Shown here in pieces: positions 11,255-22,655 of a DNA stretch of 64,000 bases (position 1 is its first letter; every line of letters starts with the position of its first letter). The stretch is from Limnanthes douglasii subsp. nivea. Lineage: Eukaryota; Streptophyta; Magnoliopsida; Brassicales; Limnanthaceae. The DNA is taken from the NCBI GenBank assembly GCA_036936605.1, contig JAUPFV010000004.1:144380973-144444972 (forward strand), given 5' to 3'. Position numbers and translations under genes: made by a program. Under the pieces are notes generated by a model, which had not been told where the DNA came from, ran no database searches, and was given only the letters and a program-made list of their open reading frames with translations.

Positions 11255-11759
11255 GATGAGAGAGATCTTTGGAGTAAAGGGTGTGGTGTATTTTACCACA
11301 CTCTATATTGTTGGAATCTACGTAGAGAACTTGCCAGATGCAGCAGAGCGATGATCCATAAGCGGATTCCCCACTAGTAAGGGGGATGAAATGATATTTT
11401 ATGAGTTAGATTCTCTCGTTGAGTTCCTTTAAAAAATTATGTTTTCTCTTCTTTATTGATATTCATTATTTGTTGTTGACTTCTAAGAAATAATAAATAT
11501 GTGACCTAAATGGGAAGTCAGTTTTGCTTCATCTAAGGTCAAACATTTAATCTCCTAAAACTAATATAAGACTTGAAGATAGCAAGGCCTCTAACAAACC
11601 CAAATTTGATCTTATTTTTGACTTAATATATGTAAAAAATTCTCTCACTTATCTTGTTTTTTAGAATATGATCCATATATTTATATTTTTCTTGTCATGT
11701 GTCACTTTAGCTTTACTTTCTTCTTTGACTTGTTTCCGATACATCATTATAATTATAAT
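11255..11759. other. Unassigned region after the solo LTR
   Basis: No gene is recognised. It contains GGGTGTGGTG and CACCACACC-like inverted pieces around the LTR edge, and 11290-11430 is less AT-rich. Nothing further is supported. Confidence 0.3.
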
Positions 11760-12830
11760 AGCGAAACATAAATTGCATGTAAACAGTGATAGTTCTATGC
11801 TTAAGCTATAACTAAATTATGGTTGTTGTGATGCATAAACTGTACCTAAATAATAGCATTGATGATGCATTAACCATACCTATGCGGTAACACTTATGGC
11901 ATTGCAACTACACTTAAATGGTGATAGCAACGACGTAAAAAATACACATAAACAATGATAATGGCGATGTATCAACCGTAGTTAAATGATGATAATGATA
12001 ACATATAAATTGAAAATCAATGTAACAATTACATAAAAAATACACAAAAATATGACAATAATGATGTATAAATCTCACTTAAGTGGCAATAAGATGACAA
12101 AAAACTGTACTTAAACAGGAATGTCGACGATAAGTGTACATAAATGGCCACAATCACGACAAATAAAACATACATAGACGGTAAAATGATGATGCAGTAA
12201 CCATACCTATATAATAATAGCGAGACTTTAAAACAAAATCTAAAAATATAAGTGATGATACATAAATCGTACCTAAATGAACTGTGCATAATTTGCACCT
12301 AAATTTCGGCATTTATAACAAAAAAACACATATATGACTAATACATCGACGCATAAATTACACATAAATGGTTGATATAAAAAGCAAAAGGTACTTAAAT
12401 GTAAATAGTAATGATATATAAACCACAACGTAAACAGTTACAAACATGACGCACAAATCACACATAAATGATGGTAGTAAATGATGCATAAACTACGCAT
12501 AAACAACCACAAAGAGAATACACGATCATACCTAAACAAAAAACAATGATGGTAAAAAAACCACACTTAAATTATAATAATTTTACATCTAAGAGCAATT
12601 TTGACAATGCATAAACCATATATAAATAGTGACAATGATGACCTGAAAATCGTACATAAATGGTGACAACGACGATGCATAAATTACATCTAAACAAAAG
12701 CATTGATAATGTAAAAGTATACTTTAATGGTGACAGAGATGATGCAAAAACCATTCCTAAACGACAACAATGACGATGCATAAACCATACATAAACAGAA
12801 ATATTGATAATACATAATTACACATAAACA
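11760..12830. repeat. Degenerate minisatellite, GATGCATAAACCATACMTAAA type
   Basis: For about 1.1 kb variants of GATGATGCATAAACC, CATACCTAAA and GGTGACAA recur with a loose spacing of about 35-45 bp (for example near 11830, 11865, 12065, 12187, 12252, 12490, 12610, 12674 and 12775). Heavy divergence shows an old array. The minus-strand open frames at 12029-12298 and 12572-12781 are by-products of the repeat. Confidence 0.75.
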
Positions 12831-14140
12831 ATAAAAACCGGTAGTAAATTGACTCGTTGTCAAACTTTAACCGAGTCCAATAAGTTGAACATCAATATAT
12901 TAAGAAACATTATAGAGTAACCATGATTTCTATCTAATTTAAAATTACTTTGTTCCTTTTTCTATTATGTCATTAATTTATTTATTATATTACATTTTTA
13001 TGCGATATTATTTGATTTTGTTTATGATTGTAGCCATCAAAATAATGACATCATAATATCCCCACACTTGAGTGATGGTAAAAAGTGTAAACAAAAACAA
13101 AGACAAAGTAGCAAGTTTCAAATGGTCATTAAAACCATAAATGACTAACGATACAACTGTACAAGGAAATAAGCCAAACAGAACGAATAACAAAACGAGG
13201 TTATACACCAAATGATGAAAAATTAAGTCAATTAGTCGAACAATATGAACAAAAAATAAAATATATATACACAATATTAAACTATATTTTACACCAAACA
13301 ACATAGTAAAACTATACCTCAAACATGGTAAAGTCGAGTCCTTAAATTAAAATCCAAAAGAAATGTTATAATAAAAAACATAAGAAAGAAATGATAGACC
13401 GAAAATTAAAAATAATATTATTAGACAATCCAAGTAAGAACATGTTACAAAACAAACACAAAAAAATAAAAGGATGTAAAATAATAAATTAGATAAAAGA
13501 CCAAATAGTATAAATCAAACAAAACACACACAAAATGTACCGAATGAGATAATTATAAAACACAATAATATAAAAATATTATTTATCAAACGCTAAAAAT
13601 TATAAACTATAACTTAAAAATAAAAATAAGAGTTGAGTCGAAAAATATAAACTAAGACTATAAGCCAACCAACATAATAAAATATATTTTAATTTGATCA
13701 CAAAAAAAATTGTAAGATAAATATAAAAATAAAATGATAAATCGAATATATTAGACTATAAAATACAAAAAAAAATAAGTATAAACCAAATTTATGGAAT
13801 CAACAACCGCATGCTACCAACTTTAGACAATCTGGATTATAAGATTTGTGATAAAAAATTAGAATTTAAAATATATTAAATTTATGATAACAACATAGAT
13901 GTGAGAAAACTGAACAACAGGCCTAATCAATATAATTGGCTAAGTTTAAACGTAAAAAATATTATTATTATATAGAGATTTTTAAACCATAAAACTATTC
14001 AAAATTTGTTTGGTTTTCTTTTTCAAACCAAAACTAAACCAACACTAACAAAACCGATAATTTTTTGGTCAGGTCGTTTTTTTCGACTTAAACGTATATT
14101 GTTTTTCAAAAATAAAAAAAATATCTTTTATAGGATATGT
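12831..14140. other. AT-rich region without a recognisable gene
   Basis: The sequence is extremely AT-rich. The frame 13008-13322 (minus) is a hydrophobic translation of AT-rich DNA without recognisable motifs. I see no transposon ends. Confidence 0.5.
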
Positions 14141-14250
14141 AATGACAATATTATTTTATTATTTTATTTTGAAAAACAATATAGGTTTAAGCATGGCTAA
14201 AGTACCAAGATTATATATAATGACAATATTATTTTATTATTTTATTTTGA
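14141..14250 (+). repeat. Exact 32-bp direct repeat, 78 bp apart
   Basis: A 32-bp AT-rich sequence beginning AATGACAATATTATTTTATT occurs at 14141-14172 and again, identical, at 14219-14250. The exact identity in an otherwise diverged region suggests a recent local duplication. Confidence 0.85.
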
Positions 14251-14390
14251 TGTACCTAATATAGTATAGCATTAAAATTTTGTTATATGTTATGCAACTT
14301 GTTATATGAAATTATGAAAAGAATATTTCATTTATTATGTCTTTTCATTTATATTTAAATGTATTCATGTAAAAAAATTATCATTAATGT

Positions 14391-14560
14391 GTCACTCTAG
14401 TACAATTGATAAAATATTGATTTGGTCCAAATATAAAGGGTGAAAATGTTTATAAAAAAAATAGTACGAAATAAATGAAAAGTAAATAAAATAACAAGTA
14501 AATAATAATCTGAAAATAAAAGTTACGTGATTTGCTTTATGAAATGAAGTTATATTTTAT
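14391..14560 (+). repeat. Diverged repeat, copy 1 of 2
   Basis: It shares with 15826-15995 the ordered blocks CTAGTAYAAYTGATMAAAT, AACAAGTAAAYAAT and AATGAAGTTA. Origin is unknown. Just downstream, GGAATGAAGAGGGAGTA near 14825 looks like one end of a Stowaway MITE whose other end is missing. Confidence 0.5.
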
Positions 14561-15825
14561 TGTTGATCGCATTGGTGTATGTTTTTAGTGCAATAAATAG
14601 AATACATATAAAGTATTTTATATTTAAGCTAAATTCCTATGTTTCTGTTGTTTTTAAACTTAATTTAAGCTTCATCCAAGGTCAGTAATTAACATATCTT
14701 ATCTTTTAACAAAATTTCGTTCGTTTATCACATACTACCATATGATCTTCTTTATTTTTTTATTTAGGTTTGACCAATTTACGTATTTGACCTTTATGAG
14801 TAACCTTCATAGTCCTTGCGAACGGAATGAAGAGGGAGTATGATTTTTGGATGATAATATTTTTTTAGATCGAAATCGTTGCATTATGTAACCAACTAAC
14901 AAAAACTTTATTTGCCTAACTAGTTCATAATATTAAACTGGTGAGTTTAAGTATGGCTAAACTATCGGACCTTGAGTGTTGTTTGGTTAAAGCCGAACTC
15001 TTAAAGTTTTGGCCTGACCATACTGTCGGGCTTTAAATTTCTACTGGCTAGTGTATGAATTCAAGATCCTACTAGATTGTCAAAACTTGAATTATAACTA
15101 GTTGGTGTGTGAAACCGAGCTTTTGAGGTTGGGAATGACCGAACTGTCAAGCCATATGCTTGTTCTGCCTCCAAATCTTGTGTATTTGCATACTTAGTTA
15201 CTTTAACTTAATCGATATAACTCTAAAGAGTTTATTGATTCAATAGTGTACCTACTCATATCTCTTTTATACTCTCGTTAAAAAAACTATATTTTTTTTC
15301 GGAAATAACAAAAGTAAATGAATAAGTAGTTTGCTAGAATAATTGGTGTGTTATGTCTAAGGTGAAGATATATTCGATTTTTTTGTTTTTCCAAAGGTAG
15401 GTAAGGCCATAATACTTCAAGTAAACAACAGAGAAATACTATAAATGATAAGTTAGAACGGGGAGATACATACATTTTTATGAATAATATATGTTAGTTA
15501 TTTGAACTACTTCAGAATTTGTGGTTGATTTGCCCCTGCATTTAGTACTTTGGCTCTTCGAACCAAATGAAAATTTGGTTGCTTGCTTGAAAACAAAACT
15601 TTTAACACTTCCACTTTAGTGAAGGTTTCAACTATCATATCCACTCATAGACTAGTTCTAAAGGAAAACATGATATTGCTTGGTTCAACTAATGACAATT
15701 TTTGTTATCCTACCCATTTGACAGTGAGCTCAAACGAAAAATTATAATATTATTTGGTTCAACTAAGGAAGGTTGCATATATTATATACACCCAAAGGTG
15801 GGTTTGACATACTAGGGAAGGTTAT
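14561..15825. other. Unassigned region with weak internal repeats
   Basis: Between 14940 and 15150 the motifs GGCTAAACTATCGG, GACCATACTGTCGGG and GACCGAACTGTCAAGCC recur about every 60-100 bp together with ACTGGCTAGTGTATGAA and ACTAGTTGGTGTGTGAAA, which suggests an old tandem duplication. TTGGTTCAACTAA occurs at about 15680 and 15755. No coding region is recognised. Confidence 0.35.
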
Positions 15826-15995
15826 TCTAGTATAACTGATCAAATGTTAACTTTAGTAGAGTAGAATAAGTAAACATGTTTAAAGAATAAGGATTTTAGT
15901 TGAAGTGAGTGCCAATAAATAATTTAGAAAATAAACAAGTAAACAATAGCTCTAAATAATAAAAGTTATGATGAAAATGAAGTTACTCTTTGTTT
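15826..15995 (+). repeat. Diverged repeat, copy 2 of 2
   Basis: This is homologous to 14391-14560 in the same order and orientation, about 1.44 kb downstream. The blocks AAACAAGTAAACAAT and ATGAAGTTACTC are the clearest. Confidence 0.5.
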
Positions 15996-16469
15996 GGAGA
16001 CTTGAATAGTATCAGCACACCGTTAGAGGACAAAAGAGTAGTTTCCAAGTAGTTATTCACCACAACGAGCTTTTTTATCTTCCAAAGGACCCATTACTAT
16101 TAAGATAAAACTCATGAACGTTACCCATATAGAACCTAGCTCCAAGGATAATATGTATAAAGCATATAGTTCTGATGACCTAATCTTTCGAGGAATTGTG
16201 ATACTCAATATTAACGCCAATGAGGTTACGGTGGAAAAAGTTCCCCAAGATGACCGAGTCACCAAAAAATCGAAACTTCACCGCCTTCATCAAATCATGT
16301 GGTTCAGTCCAGCTCGAGCCATCCAAAAACCATTTCCACTATTTATATTGAAGTTTCTTGAGTTGTGATGGACAATCTGTCCAATATTGATTACAGATAC
16401 TCTGATTCCGACTATCTTTCCAATTTTGGTGCATGTATAAGATCCCTTCCTTTTTTATTTTTCATCTTC
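15996..16469. other. Unassigned sequence upstream of the element B antisense gene
   Basis: An open frame at 16114-16368 (plus) reads 84 residues without a domain I recognise, and a frame on the other strand overlaps it. If element B is a Tat-type element, its 3' LTR and the start of its antisense gene should be here or further left, but I could not align any part to the candidate B LTR at 33669-34035. Confidence 0.3.
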
Positions 16470-16776
16470 CTGTATTTGGTGAAACTCTTGCTTCTGTTAG
16501 AGATGATAAAATAGTTATTTATATCAATTTTTTAATTAGATCTTATAGCTCCCTTGTATCCACACTTGGTTAGATTTTTTGAGGTGGTTGACACGTAACC
16601 TAACCAAACCATGCAGAATGCTTGGTAAAACTTGATGACTATAATAATTTCTAAAAAGTAGCGGAGACTTCTTTTCACATTGAAAAATTAATATCGTTAG
16701 TCAGTTAACCCAGTTCCCAACCTTTCATTTTTACCACTTAACTATCTCCAGCAAGTGAGGTTTATGAATGATTGCT
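16470..16776 (+). pseudogene. Element B antisense ORF, first part (Transposase_28-like remnant)
   Basis: The plus strand from about 16540 reads LYPHLVRFFEVV, then QNAW, in one frame interrupted by stops. This resembles the pattern of hydrophobic PHLVRFF followed by P-Q-x-x-PNAW found in the antisense ORFs of Tat elements (called a putative gypsy-type transposon domain). The frame is cut at 16776 by insertion of element A and resumes at 25723. The true start is not visible. Function is unknown; assignment rests on motif recognition and on position relative to B gag-pol. Confidence 0.5.
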
Positions 16777-16781
16777 GGAGT

Positions 16782-17166
16782 TGATAGGATCAATTTGGAA
16801 TATTTTGCATGTCCCTTGCAGTAAAATGGGTCAGAATTTATTTAGAGGGGTAACTCGGACCAGATAGCTAAAACATGATGAATATGCAGTATTATAAGTA
16901 AGCTCAGTGACTCAGCTAATCACTTAGTCTATGTTTATAGGCTTGGGGGCTTGTGATATTGACTCAAATCTATGACCCAAACCGAATGGCCCATGGATCC
17001 AAAAAGAATATAAATAGTTCAATAAGCAACATTAAATGTGTTGGAGTTTTTCCAAAATATTAAATACAAGCACCTCTTTTCTCTCCCAAAATTCTATTAT
17101 AAATTTAATATCATATAAACAAAAGATCTTCCAAAACTAACCTAAAATTAGATTTCATCACTATCA
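16782..17166 (+). repeat. Element A 5' LTR
   Basis: It begins TGATAGGATC immediately after TSD GGAGT and ends ATCACTATCA before the primer site. It contains a TATA region (AGAATATAAATAG, about 17006) and a CCCATGGATCC block shared with the LTRs of C and F. Length (385 bp) agrees with the C LTRs (379-380 bp). Confidence 0.9.
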
Positions 17167-17187
17167 GATTGACGACAATAGTGGGAG
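17167..17187 (+). other. Element A primer binding site region
   Basis: Immediately after the LTR comes GATTGACGACAATAGTGGGAG. The homologous positions of C (42452-42472) and D (60989-61009, minus) carry closely similar 21-mers ending GTGGGAG. Placement and conservation fit a tRNA primer site; I do not assign the tRNA with confidence. Confidence 0.6.
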
Positions 17188-17272
17188 CATGAGGTGCCTG
17201 AATAACTTTATTCAAAACTAAAGTTGCGGATCGTACCTCAGTGGTGGATTCCATTTCAGAATTATTTGAGGC

Positions 17273-18700
17273 ATGGATCTCGATATGCAATAAGTACCCT
17301 CTCTAGATAATGAGGGGATAAAAGGAGAAAATAAGCATGCTACTATATCACATGTCAATCATAATACAGAGGGAAGACAGTTTATGCAAGATGAGCGTGA
17401 TCAGATGAGGGCTGAAATTGATGCGTTAAGGGCCTAAAAGAAATCTGAAATAGAATTAAAAGGGATGTTCACTGCATGATGTGTTGTTATAGACGAGCCG
17501 AGCAACAACTACAAAAAGGATGAAAGTGATCAATCTCCAAAGGCTCACATAGGTTCAAATAAAGAACATCGGGCTAAACAGTTGATGAACATATCAGATT
17601 TTTTGAAAATTCTGCCACAAAATATGAGTTCAGATATTTCTAATTCTTCATATAGTAGTGACCAAGACCGTCAAAATAAGAAAGAAAGGTTAACTAAGAA
17701 AAATTCTAAGAAAAATGATAGGAAGTTCAAATGAAAAAAGAAGTAATATTAATAGAAAGTAAAGGGATCAGCAGACCACGAGATTGATCATATGTTAAGT
17801 GATTAGTTTTCTATCTAATCTGAACCGAGTATCTTTGCCACTCTTGATGAAGATCATATGTTTAGCCGTAGCCATAACTGGAGACATTCACCTTAAAAGA
17901 CTACATGAGCCATTTTTTAAATACGAAGAACGAATTGGTTGATTATTTTGAGCAAGTAGCCATCACTTCTTTAAGGAAAGGTTAATGTTGGGTGAGTTGG
18001 CCGATTCGGTAACTCGGAAGAAAGCTATCACATGGGGAGGATTATTGAATCAAGTCGGAAAGCAAATCATAATAGAAGATTCCAAAAAGTCTTGAGTAGC
18101 GCGCCCAAATTTGTATACTCCAATAACTTCAATCCCACAAGCCATTACTCAATCAAGACCACAATCAATTACCGGCCTAAATACTCCGGACAATTTTCAC
18201 ATCGGCCTAGGCAAATTCAGTCAAATCAGGGTCAACCATCTAGACCAAGAAGGATGCAATGGGTCCAACCTGAATGGTTTGTATAATTAAGTGAAAATGT
18301 GGCCACCATTTATGACAAAACTAAGAATGTTATGCATTTCTGAAGACCGAAACAAATTCAATCCCCAAAATAAAACCGGAAAACTCGTTTATGTATATTA
18401 TAACAACGTGGGTCATGATACCCAATATTGAATTTCCCTAAAACAATAAGTAAAAAACTTGATTGAAAAAGGAAAGTTGTTTGCTTTTGTTAAAAAGAAA
18501 GGAGACAATATGAAAATCAACATTCACCAAATGTTTATGGACAGAGTATAGTGGCATTTAGACAAGATGATGCTATGAAGATTGTGGAAATATTTGATGT
18601 AGACTTGGAATATTTAGACCCTGATCTGGATCAGAACCAGGTTGGGGTGATAGTGGAAAAAATAGCGATAGTATCTGATTTGTGCAGTTTCTTTGAATCT
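17273..18700 (+). pseudogene. Element A gag (decayed)
   Basis: Gag is the structural protein that packages element RNA. The start ATG at 17273 gives MDLDMQ, aligned with the gag starts of C (42540) and D (60937). The reading frame then has many stops and shifts. Recognisable parts are the N-terminal Glu/Lys-rich region with RDQMRAEIDALRA, a basic Ser/Lys stretch near 17600-17760, the linker at 18032-18286 ending WVQPEWF, and a CCHC-like knuckle region near 18390-18440 (HDTQY). The central gag domain is poorly preserved. Only fragments could be translated. Confidence 0.8.
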
Positions 18701-19335
18701 TAAATAATTTTTGGGAGGATATACTATGACTGCACCCTCAAGTTGCTCAAGAAAAAGGCACGTAAACAGTCTAACTACTCAGTTCAAAAGGAAGATGTCT
18801 ACAAATATTTATCAGAGCCCGACTCTATTCATTGTCTTTGATGAAGATGATATGAGAAACGTTACAGGCCTATATGAAGATGTTGTGGTAATAGGAGCAT
18901 CCATTGAGGGCAATGATATATGTCGAATCCTGATTGATACAGACAATTCGGCAAATATTCTATTTTTATCAATCTACAAGAAAACGAAGAATCCTCAATC
19001 ATCTAACGTTTGAATATGACCATAATAGGATTTAATGGTAACTCGAACGATGTGATTGGGGACTTTAAATGATAGGTCTTATTGGGAAAAAATACATTAA
19101 AGAAGTTTGTAAGAGTTTTGTTTGTGCTAGTTGGTTGTCCGACGTCTTACAGTGCTATATTTGGTAGGTATTGGCTATCTAGGATGCATGATATAGCGTC
19201 CACAGTCCACCCATGTTTGAAATATACTGTGGGAGGCCAAGTAGGCATTGTCCAAGTAGTCAAAAAGTAGCCCGAGAATGTTATGTCACTGCTCTTACCC
19301 CAAAGTCGTAAGAAGCAGTGAAAGTTGACAAAGAA
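18701..19335 (+). pseudogene. Element A aspartic protease region (decayed)
   Basis: The retroviral-type aspartic protease cleaves Gag-Pol. The frame at 18711-19013 contains DEDDMRNVTGLYEDVVVIGA followed by RILIDTDNSANILF, so the DTGSS catalytic motif kept in D reads DTDNS here. A frame change follows near 19015, then a segment with GCPTSYSAIFGRYWLSRMH at 19082-19270. A TAA at 19309 also interrupts it. The conserved boundary stop UAG is at 19336. Altered catalytic motif and shifts make this copy inactive. Confidence 0.8.
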
Positions 19336-19344
19336 TAGCAATTA
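19336..19344 (+). promoter_or_regulatory. UAG CAA UUA: candidate programmed readthrough stop (element A)
   Basis: The stop lies exactly between the protease region and the RT region, and the downstream frame (from 19339) stays open for 190 codons and begins the conserved pre-RT segment. The context TAGCAATTA fits the leaky-stop consensus UAG-CAR-YYA known from tobacco mosaic virus-type readthrough. C and D have a UAG at the homologous codon in the contexts TAGCAGTTA and TAGCAGTTT. Confidence 0.6.
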
Positions 19345-20740
19345 ATGGAGTCTTCTGCTAGATCAAACGAGATATATGATCCAAGGGAGGCTCCTAGTGC
19401 TGTAATCCCAGTTGAAGAAGTTGAAGTTCATCGCTTGGCAGAAGGTAAACGTGTCAAGGTTGAATCTAAATTATCAATTGAATTAAAAGAAAAGTTATTA
19501 TCATTTTTATCTAACAATCTACATGTGTTTGCTTGGTGTAATGAGGATGTAACTGGAGTACCAACAAGCATGATTGGTCACACATTTTTTGTTAGATTTG
19601 AGGCAGGACCGGTGGTACAAAGAAGAAGAGTTTTTTTCAGAGAAAAACTTGAAGTCATAGTCCAAGAAGTAGAATGGTTAACAAAGGTGGGACACATTAA
19701 AGAAGCTCAATACCCTCTTTGGACAGCTAACCCGGTCCTAGTCAAAACAAAAACTAGAAAATGGCGTATGATCATTGACTTTACCGATCTCAATAAAGCT
19801 TGCCCCAAGGATCCATTTCCAATACCGCCGATAGATCAGCTGGTAGACTCCACCTCGGAAAACAAGCTATTGTCCTTTATGGATGTTTTTCAGGGTATAA
19901 TCAAATAGAGATGGATCTGAATGATCAAGATCACACTACTTTTATCACTGACATGGGGCATCATTGTTATTAATTCCTTTTGCGTTGAAGAATGTTGGAG
20001 CCACTTATAAACAATTGGTTAATAAGGCCTTTGTTAGCCAGATTTGAATAAAATGTAGAAGTTTATATCGATGACATGATGGTTAAGAGCCCTAAAGAGG
20101 AAAACACATATCCGACCTCCAAAAAACGTTTTATAACTTAGAAACCATAAACTTGAAATTAAATCTTGAAAATTGTACCTTTGGTGTTCGATCTAGGAAG
20201 TTTATAAGCTACATTATAAGTGAAAAGGGGATCCAAGCTGACCGAGATAAATTAAATTCTTTGTTGGCCATGGATACATCTCAGAATACTAAAGAAGTTT
20301 AGGTATTAACTGGAAGGTTGGTAGCATTAAACAGACTTATTTTGAGGTCATATGAGAAATGTGCACAGTTTTTCCAAGTTTTAAGAAATGCTAAAAACTT
20401 CAATTGGTCCCCAAATTATAACTAAGGTTTCCTTGAAATCAAGCAACACCTATCTTCACCCAAAATATTATTTAAACATGTATATGGTGAAAGACTCTAG
20501 ATGTATTTGGCAGTATCGGAGTATGCTGTGAGTGCAGTGTTGGTACGAGAAGTTGATAAGTATTCCCGTCCTGTGTAATATATAAGTAAGAGCTTACTAA
20601 AAGTTGAAAATAAATACTTGAATTTGGAAAATTAGCCTTGGCATTGGTGATAGCTTCCAGAAAAATGAGGCTTTACTTTCAAGCACATTCTATCACAGTT
20701 CGAACTTTTTTCCCTTGAAGAATGTATTACAAAAAGCGGA
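19345..20740 (+). pseudogene. Element A reverse transcriptase and first RNase H (decayed)
   Basis: RT copies element RNA into DNA, and RNase H degrades the RNA strand. The open frame 19345-19908 includes VEWLTKVGHIKEAQYPLWTA, KWRMIIDFTDLNKACPKDPF and FMDVFQG, the palm region with the first catalytic Asp. A frameshift after 19908 and many stops follow. The YIDDM equivalent is at about 20067 (ISMT/YIDDMM depending on frame). The RNase H connection motif LALALVIASRKMRLYFQAH is at 20633-20700. Compared with D it aligns throughout, but at least four frame changes inactivate it. Confidence 0.88.
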
Positions 20741-21330
20741 TATATCTGGACGAATGACCAAGGGGTCAGTTGAACTTGGGGATTACGATATTGATTTTTC
20801 ACCTATAACTGCAAGCAAGGCTCAAGTTGTAGTTGATTTTTTAGTTGAATTTCATTCCAAAAGCCCTTATGAGGAAACTCAGATCAGTAAGCCCATGAAA
20901 GAATGGATAATCCAAACTTATAGTGGGTCTAGTACAATGGGATGTGGAGCTAGTGTCTACCTAGTCTTCTTCTTTGGGGATTCTACGTACCAAGCTATAC
21001 GTTTTGGGTTCAGAGCATCCAATAATGAGTTAGAATATGAAGCCACCATAGTTAAATTAAGGTTAGCTCAGATATTTGGTGCCAAAAGAGTCTGATTGAT
21101 CAGCGATTCACAGCTACTCATTCATCAAGCACATGAACAATCTCAAACCATGATGTAGCACTTGATAAATTATTTAGAAGTGTTGAAAGAATTCATAACT
21201 GGGTTTAAGCACATTAAATACGAGCATGTCCCTAGATCGAAAAATTCAATGGCTGACTCTTTAGCCATTATAGCCTATTCCAAAGCATGCCATTGGATCC
21301 TTATGCAAGAATGTCCTTCAATAGTCACAA
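20741..21330 (+). pseudogene. Element A second (archaeal-type) RNase H (decayed)
   Basis: A second RNase H after the first is a hallmark of the Tat lineage. The frame 20715-21095 includes MTKGSVELGDYDIDFSP, then WIIQTYSGSSTMGCGA where D has TDGGS, so the first acidic residue is lost (Asp to Tyr). SNNELEYEA keeps the Glu. A stop at 21093-21095 is followed by the ISDSQLL Asp motif and, near 21240, a KNSMADSLA motif for the last Asp. The domain is recognisable but catalytically damaged. Confidence 0.85.
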
Positions 21331-21479
21331 CTACATAAATAAAGGGCGAAGTGGGAGAAAATATAAAAGTATCCACTATAGTTTCTAAATATTGGAGGAA
21401 TGAAATCCAAGAATTTATCACTGAATGAGTTTTACCTCAAGACAAGGTATCTACCAAAAAGATAAAGTAGAAATCTCGT

Positions 21480-22336
21480 GGATTTTCTGTTCTAATGGGG
21501 GTATTTTATAAAACATATTTCAGCATGCCTCTGCTGCGCTGCCTCGGATCCAATGAATTGCAAAGTGTTCTATCAGAACTACATGATGGAAAATGATCAA
21601 CAAATTGTGGCTATAAAGCTTTAACTATTAGGGTCTTGTTGGCAGTGTATTATTGGCCTTCTTTTATGACATATGCTAAAGACTTTCTGAAAAGATATGA
21701 CCATTGCCAAAGGTATGGAAATGTGATCCATGTACCAGTAGTACACATGGAGTCTGTATACGAAGCAATATCATTTGACAGATGGGGAATTGATCTATTC
21801 GGACCTCTTCTGATGTCTTATGGAGGATGTCGTACAATAACTGTGGCAATAAATTATTTCCCCAAATGGTTAGAAGTTGCGTGCTTTTCTGAAACAACAT
21901 ATAAAAAGGTGATAAATTTTATCATTTCTAACATATGTTGCTAATTTTGTATTCCTAAGTGCATTACTACGGATAATGGTCCTCAATTTGACGATAAAGA
22001 TATGAAAATATTTTGTGCATCAAGAGGAATTCAATATTGTTTCTCTTCTAAAGAAGAGTAAAAGCTCATCTAAGAACTATGCATTACCAATGCATAATGA
22101 GGAGCAATTTTACATCTAAAGTAAGAAGAAGGAATTTTCAAGTCAGAGACAAAGTGTTAAGAAAAGTATTTTTACACACTAAGGAAACAAATTCTGGAAA
22201 GTTGGCTCCGAATTGGGAAGGACCACACATCGTATATGAAAGGGTCATGCAAGGAACATACAAGCTTGTAAAAAAATAAAGTAACCTCTTGAAACACCCT
22301 TGTAATATTGAACACCTAAGGTTATATTTAGAATAA
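21480..22336 (+). pseudogene. Element A integrase (internally deleted)
   Basis: Integrase inserts element DNA. The zinc-finger region reads LHDGK then YYWPSFMTYAKDFLKRYDHC (one Cys changed to Tyr). The core starts FDRWGIDLFGPL with the first Asp and continues to TTDNGPQFDDKD with the second. At about 22046-22052 the sequence jumps from RGIQYCFSS directly to the RRVKAHLR region, missing roughly 330 bp including the catalytic Glu. The C-terminal part (KLAPNWEGPHIVYERV to LRLYLE) is intact and ends near 22336. It cannot be functional. Confidence 0.88.
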
Positions 22337-22383
22337 ACATATCTTGTAAATATTAACTTTGTTTTACTTAAATGTAAATATTA

Positions 22384-22437
22384 TGGGGCATACTCTTTCC
22401 TATCCTGGTGGCGCGAGGAGGTTGTAATGAGGTGTCC
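22384..22437 (+). other. Conserved non-coding motif after integrase (element A)
   Basis: About 50 bp after the integrase stop, TGGGGCATACTCTTTCCT through GAGGTTGTAATGAGGTGTCC is conserved with C (48184-48238) and D (55211-55263, minus). The TACTCTTT and TTTTAATGAGG parts resemble a motif I recall downstream of pol in many plant LTR elements. Role unknown; possible RNA-processing or packaging signal. Confidence 0.65.
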
Positions 22438-22510
22438 AAATTCCACTTAATATATCATCATTTGACTTTAAAAGTTTCTTTGCTATATACAGTTGGATTA
22501 AAGTTATGTT

Positions 22511-22655
22511 GCCTTCAAATGGATTACCTTTGAATGACTTGGATGAATTAAAGTCAAAATGCGTTCAAATGGATTACCTTTGAACGACTCTAATGAATTA
22601 AAGATAAAATGCCTTCAAATGGATTACCTTTGAATGGCTCGGATGGATTATCATT
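22511..22655 (+). repeat. 50-bp tandem repeat in the element A 3' spacer
   Basis: Three units start at 22511, 22561 and 22611 (period exactly 50), each beginning GCSTTCAAATGGATTACCTT. Element C carries related, longer units at 48328-48545. Tandem repeats between integrase and the 3' LTR are a known habit of Tat/Ogre-type elements and can seed satellite DNA. Confidence 0.92.

Noticed and set aside
12029..13322. Minus-strand open frames of 69-104 residues
   Set aside because: They arise from the minisatellite or AT-rich DNA and encode low-complexity hydrophobic peptides.
14810..14840. Second Stowaway MITE
   Set aside because: Only one possible end (GAAGAGGGAGTA) is visible; no inverted partner or TA duplication found.
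16114..16368. 84-residue frame as a host gene
   Set aside because: Overlapped by a frame on the other strand, no domain recognised, and located next to element B sequence.
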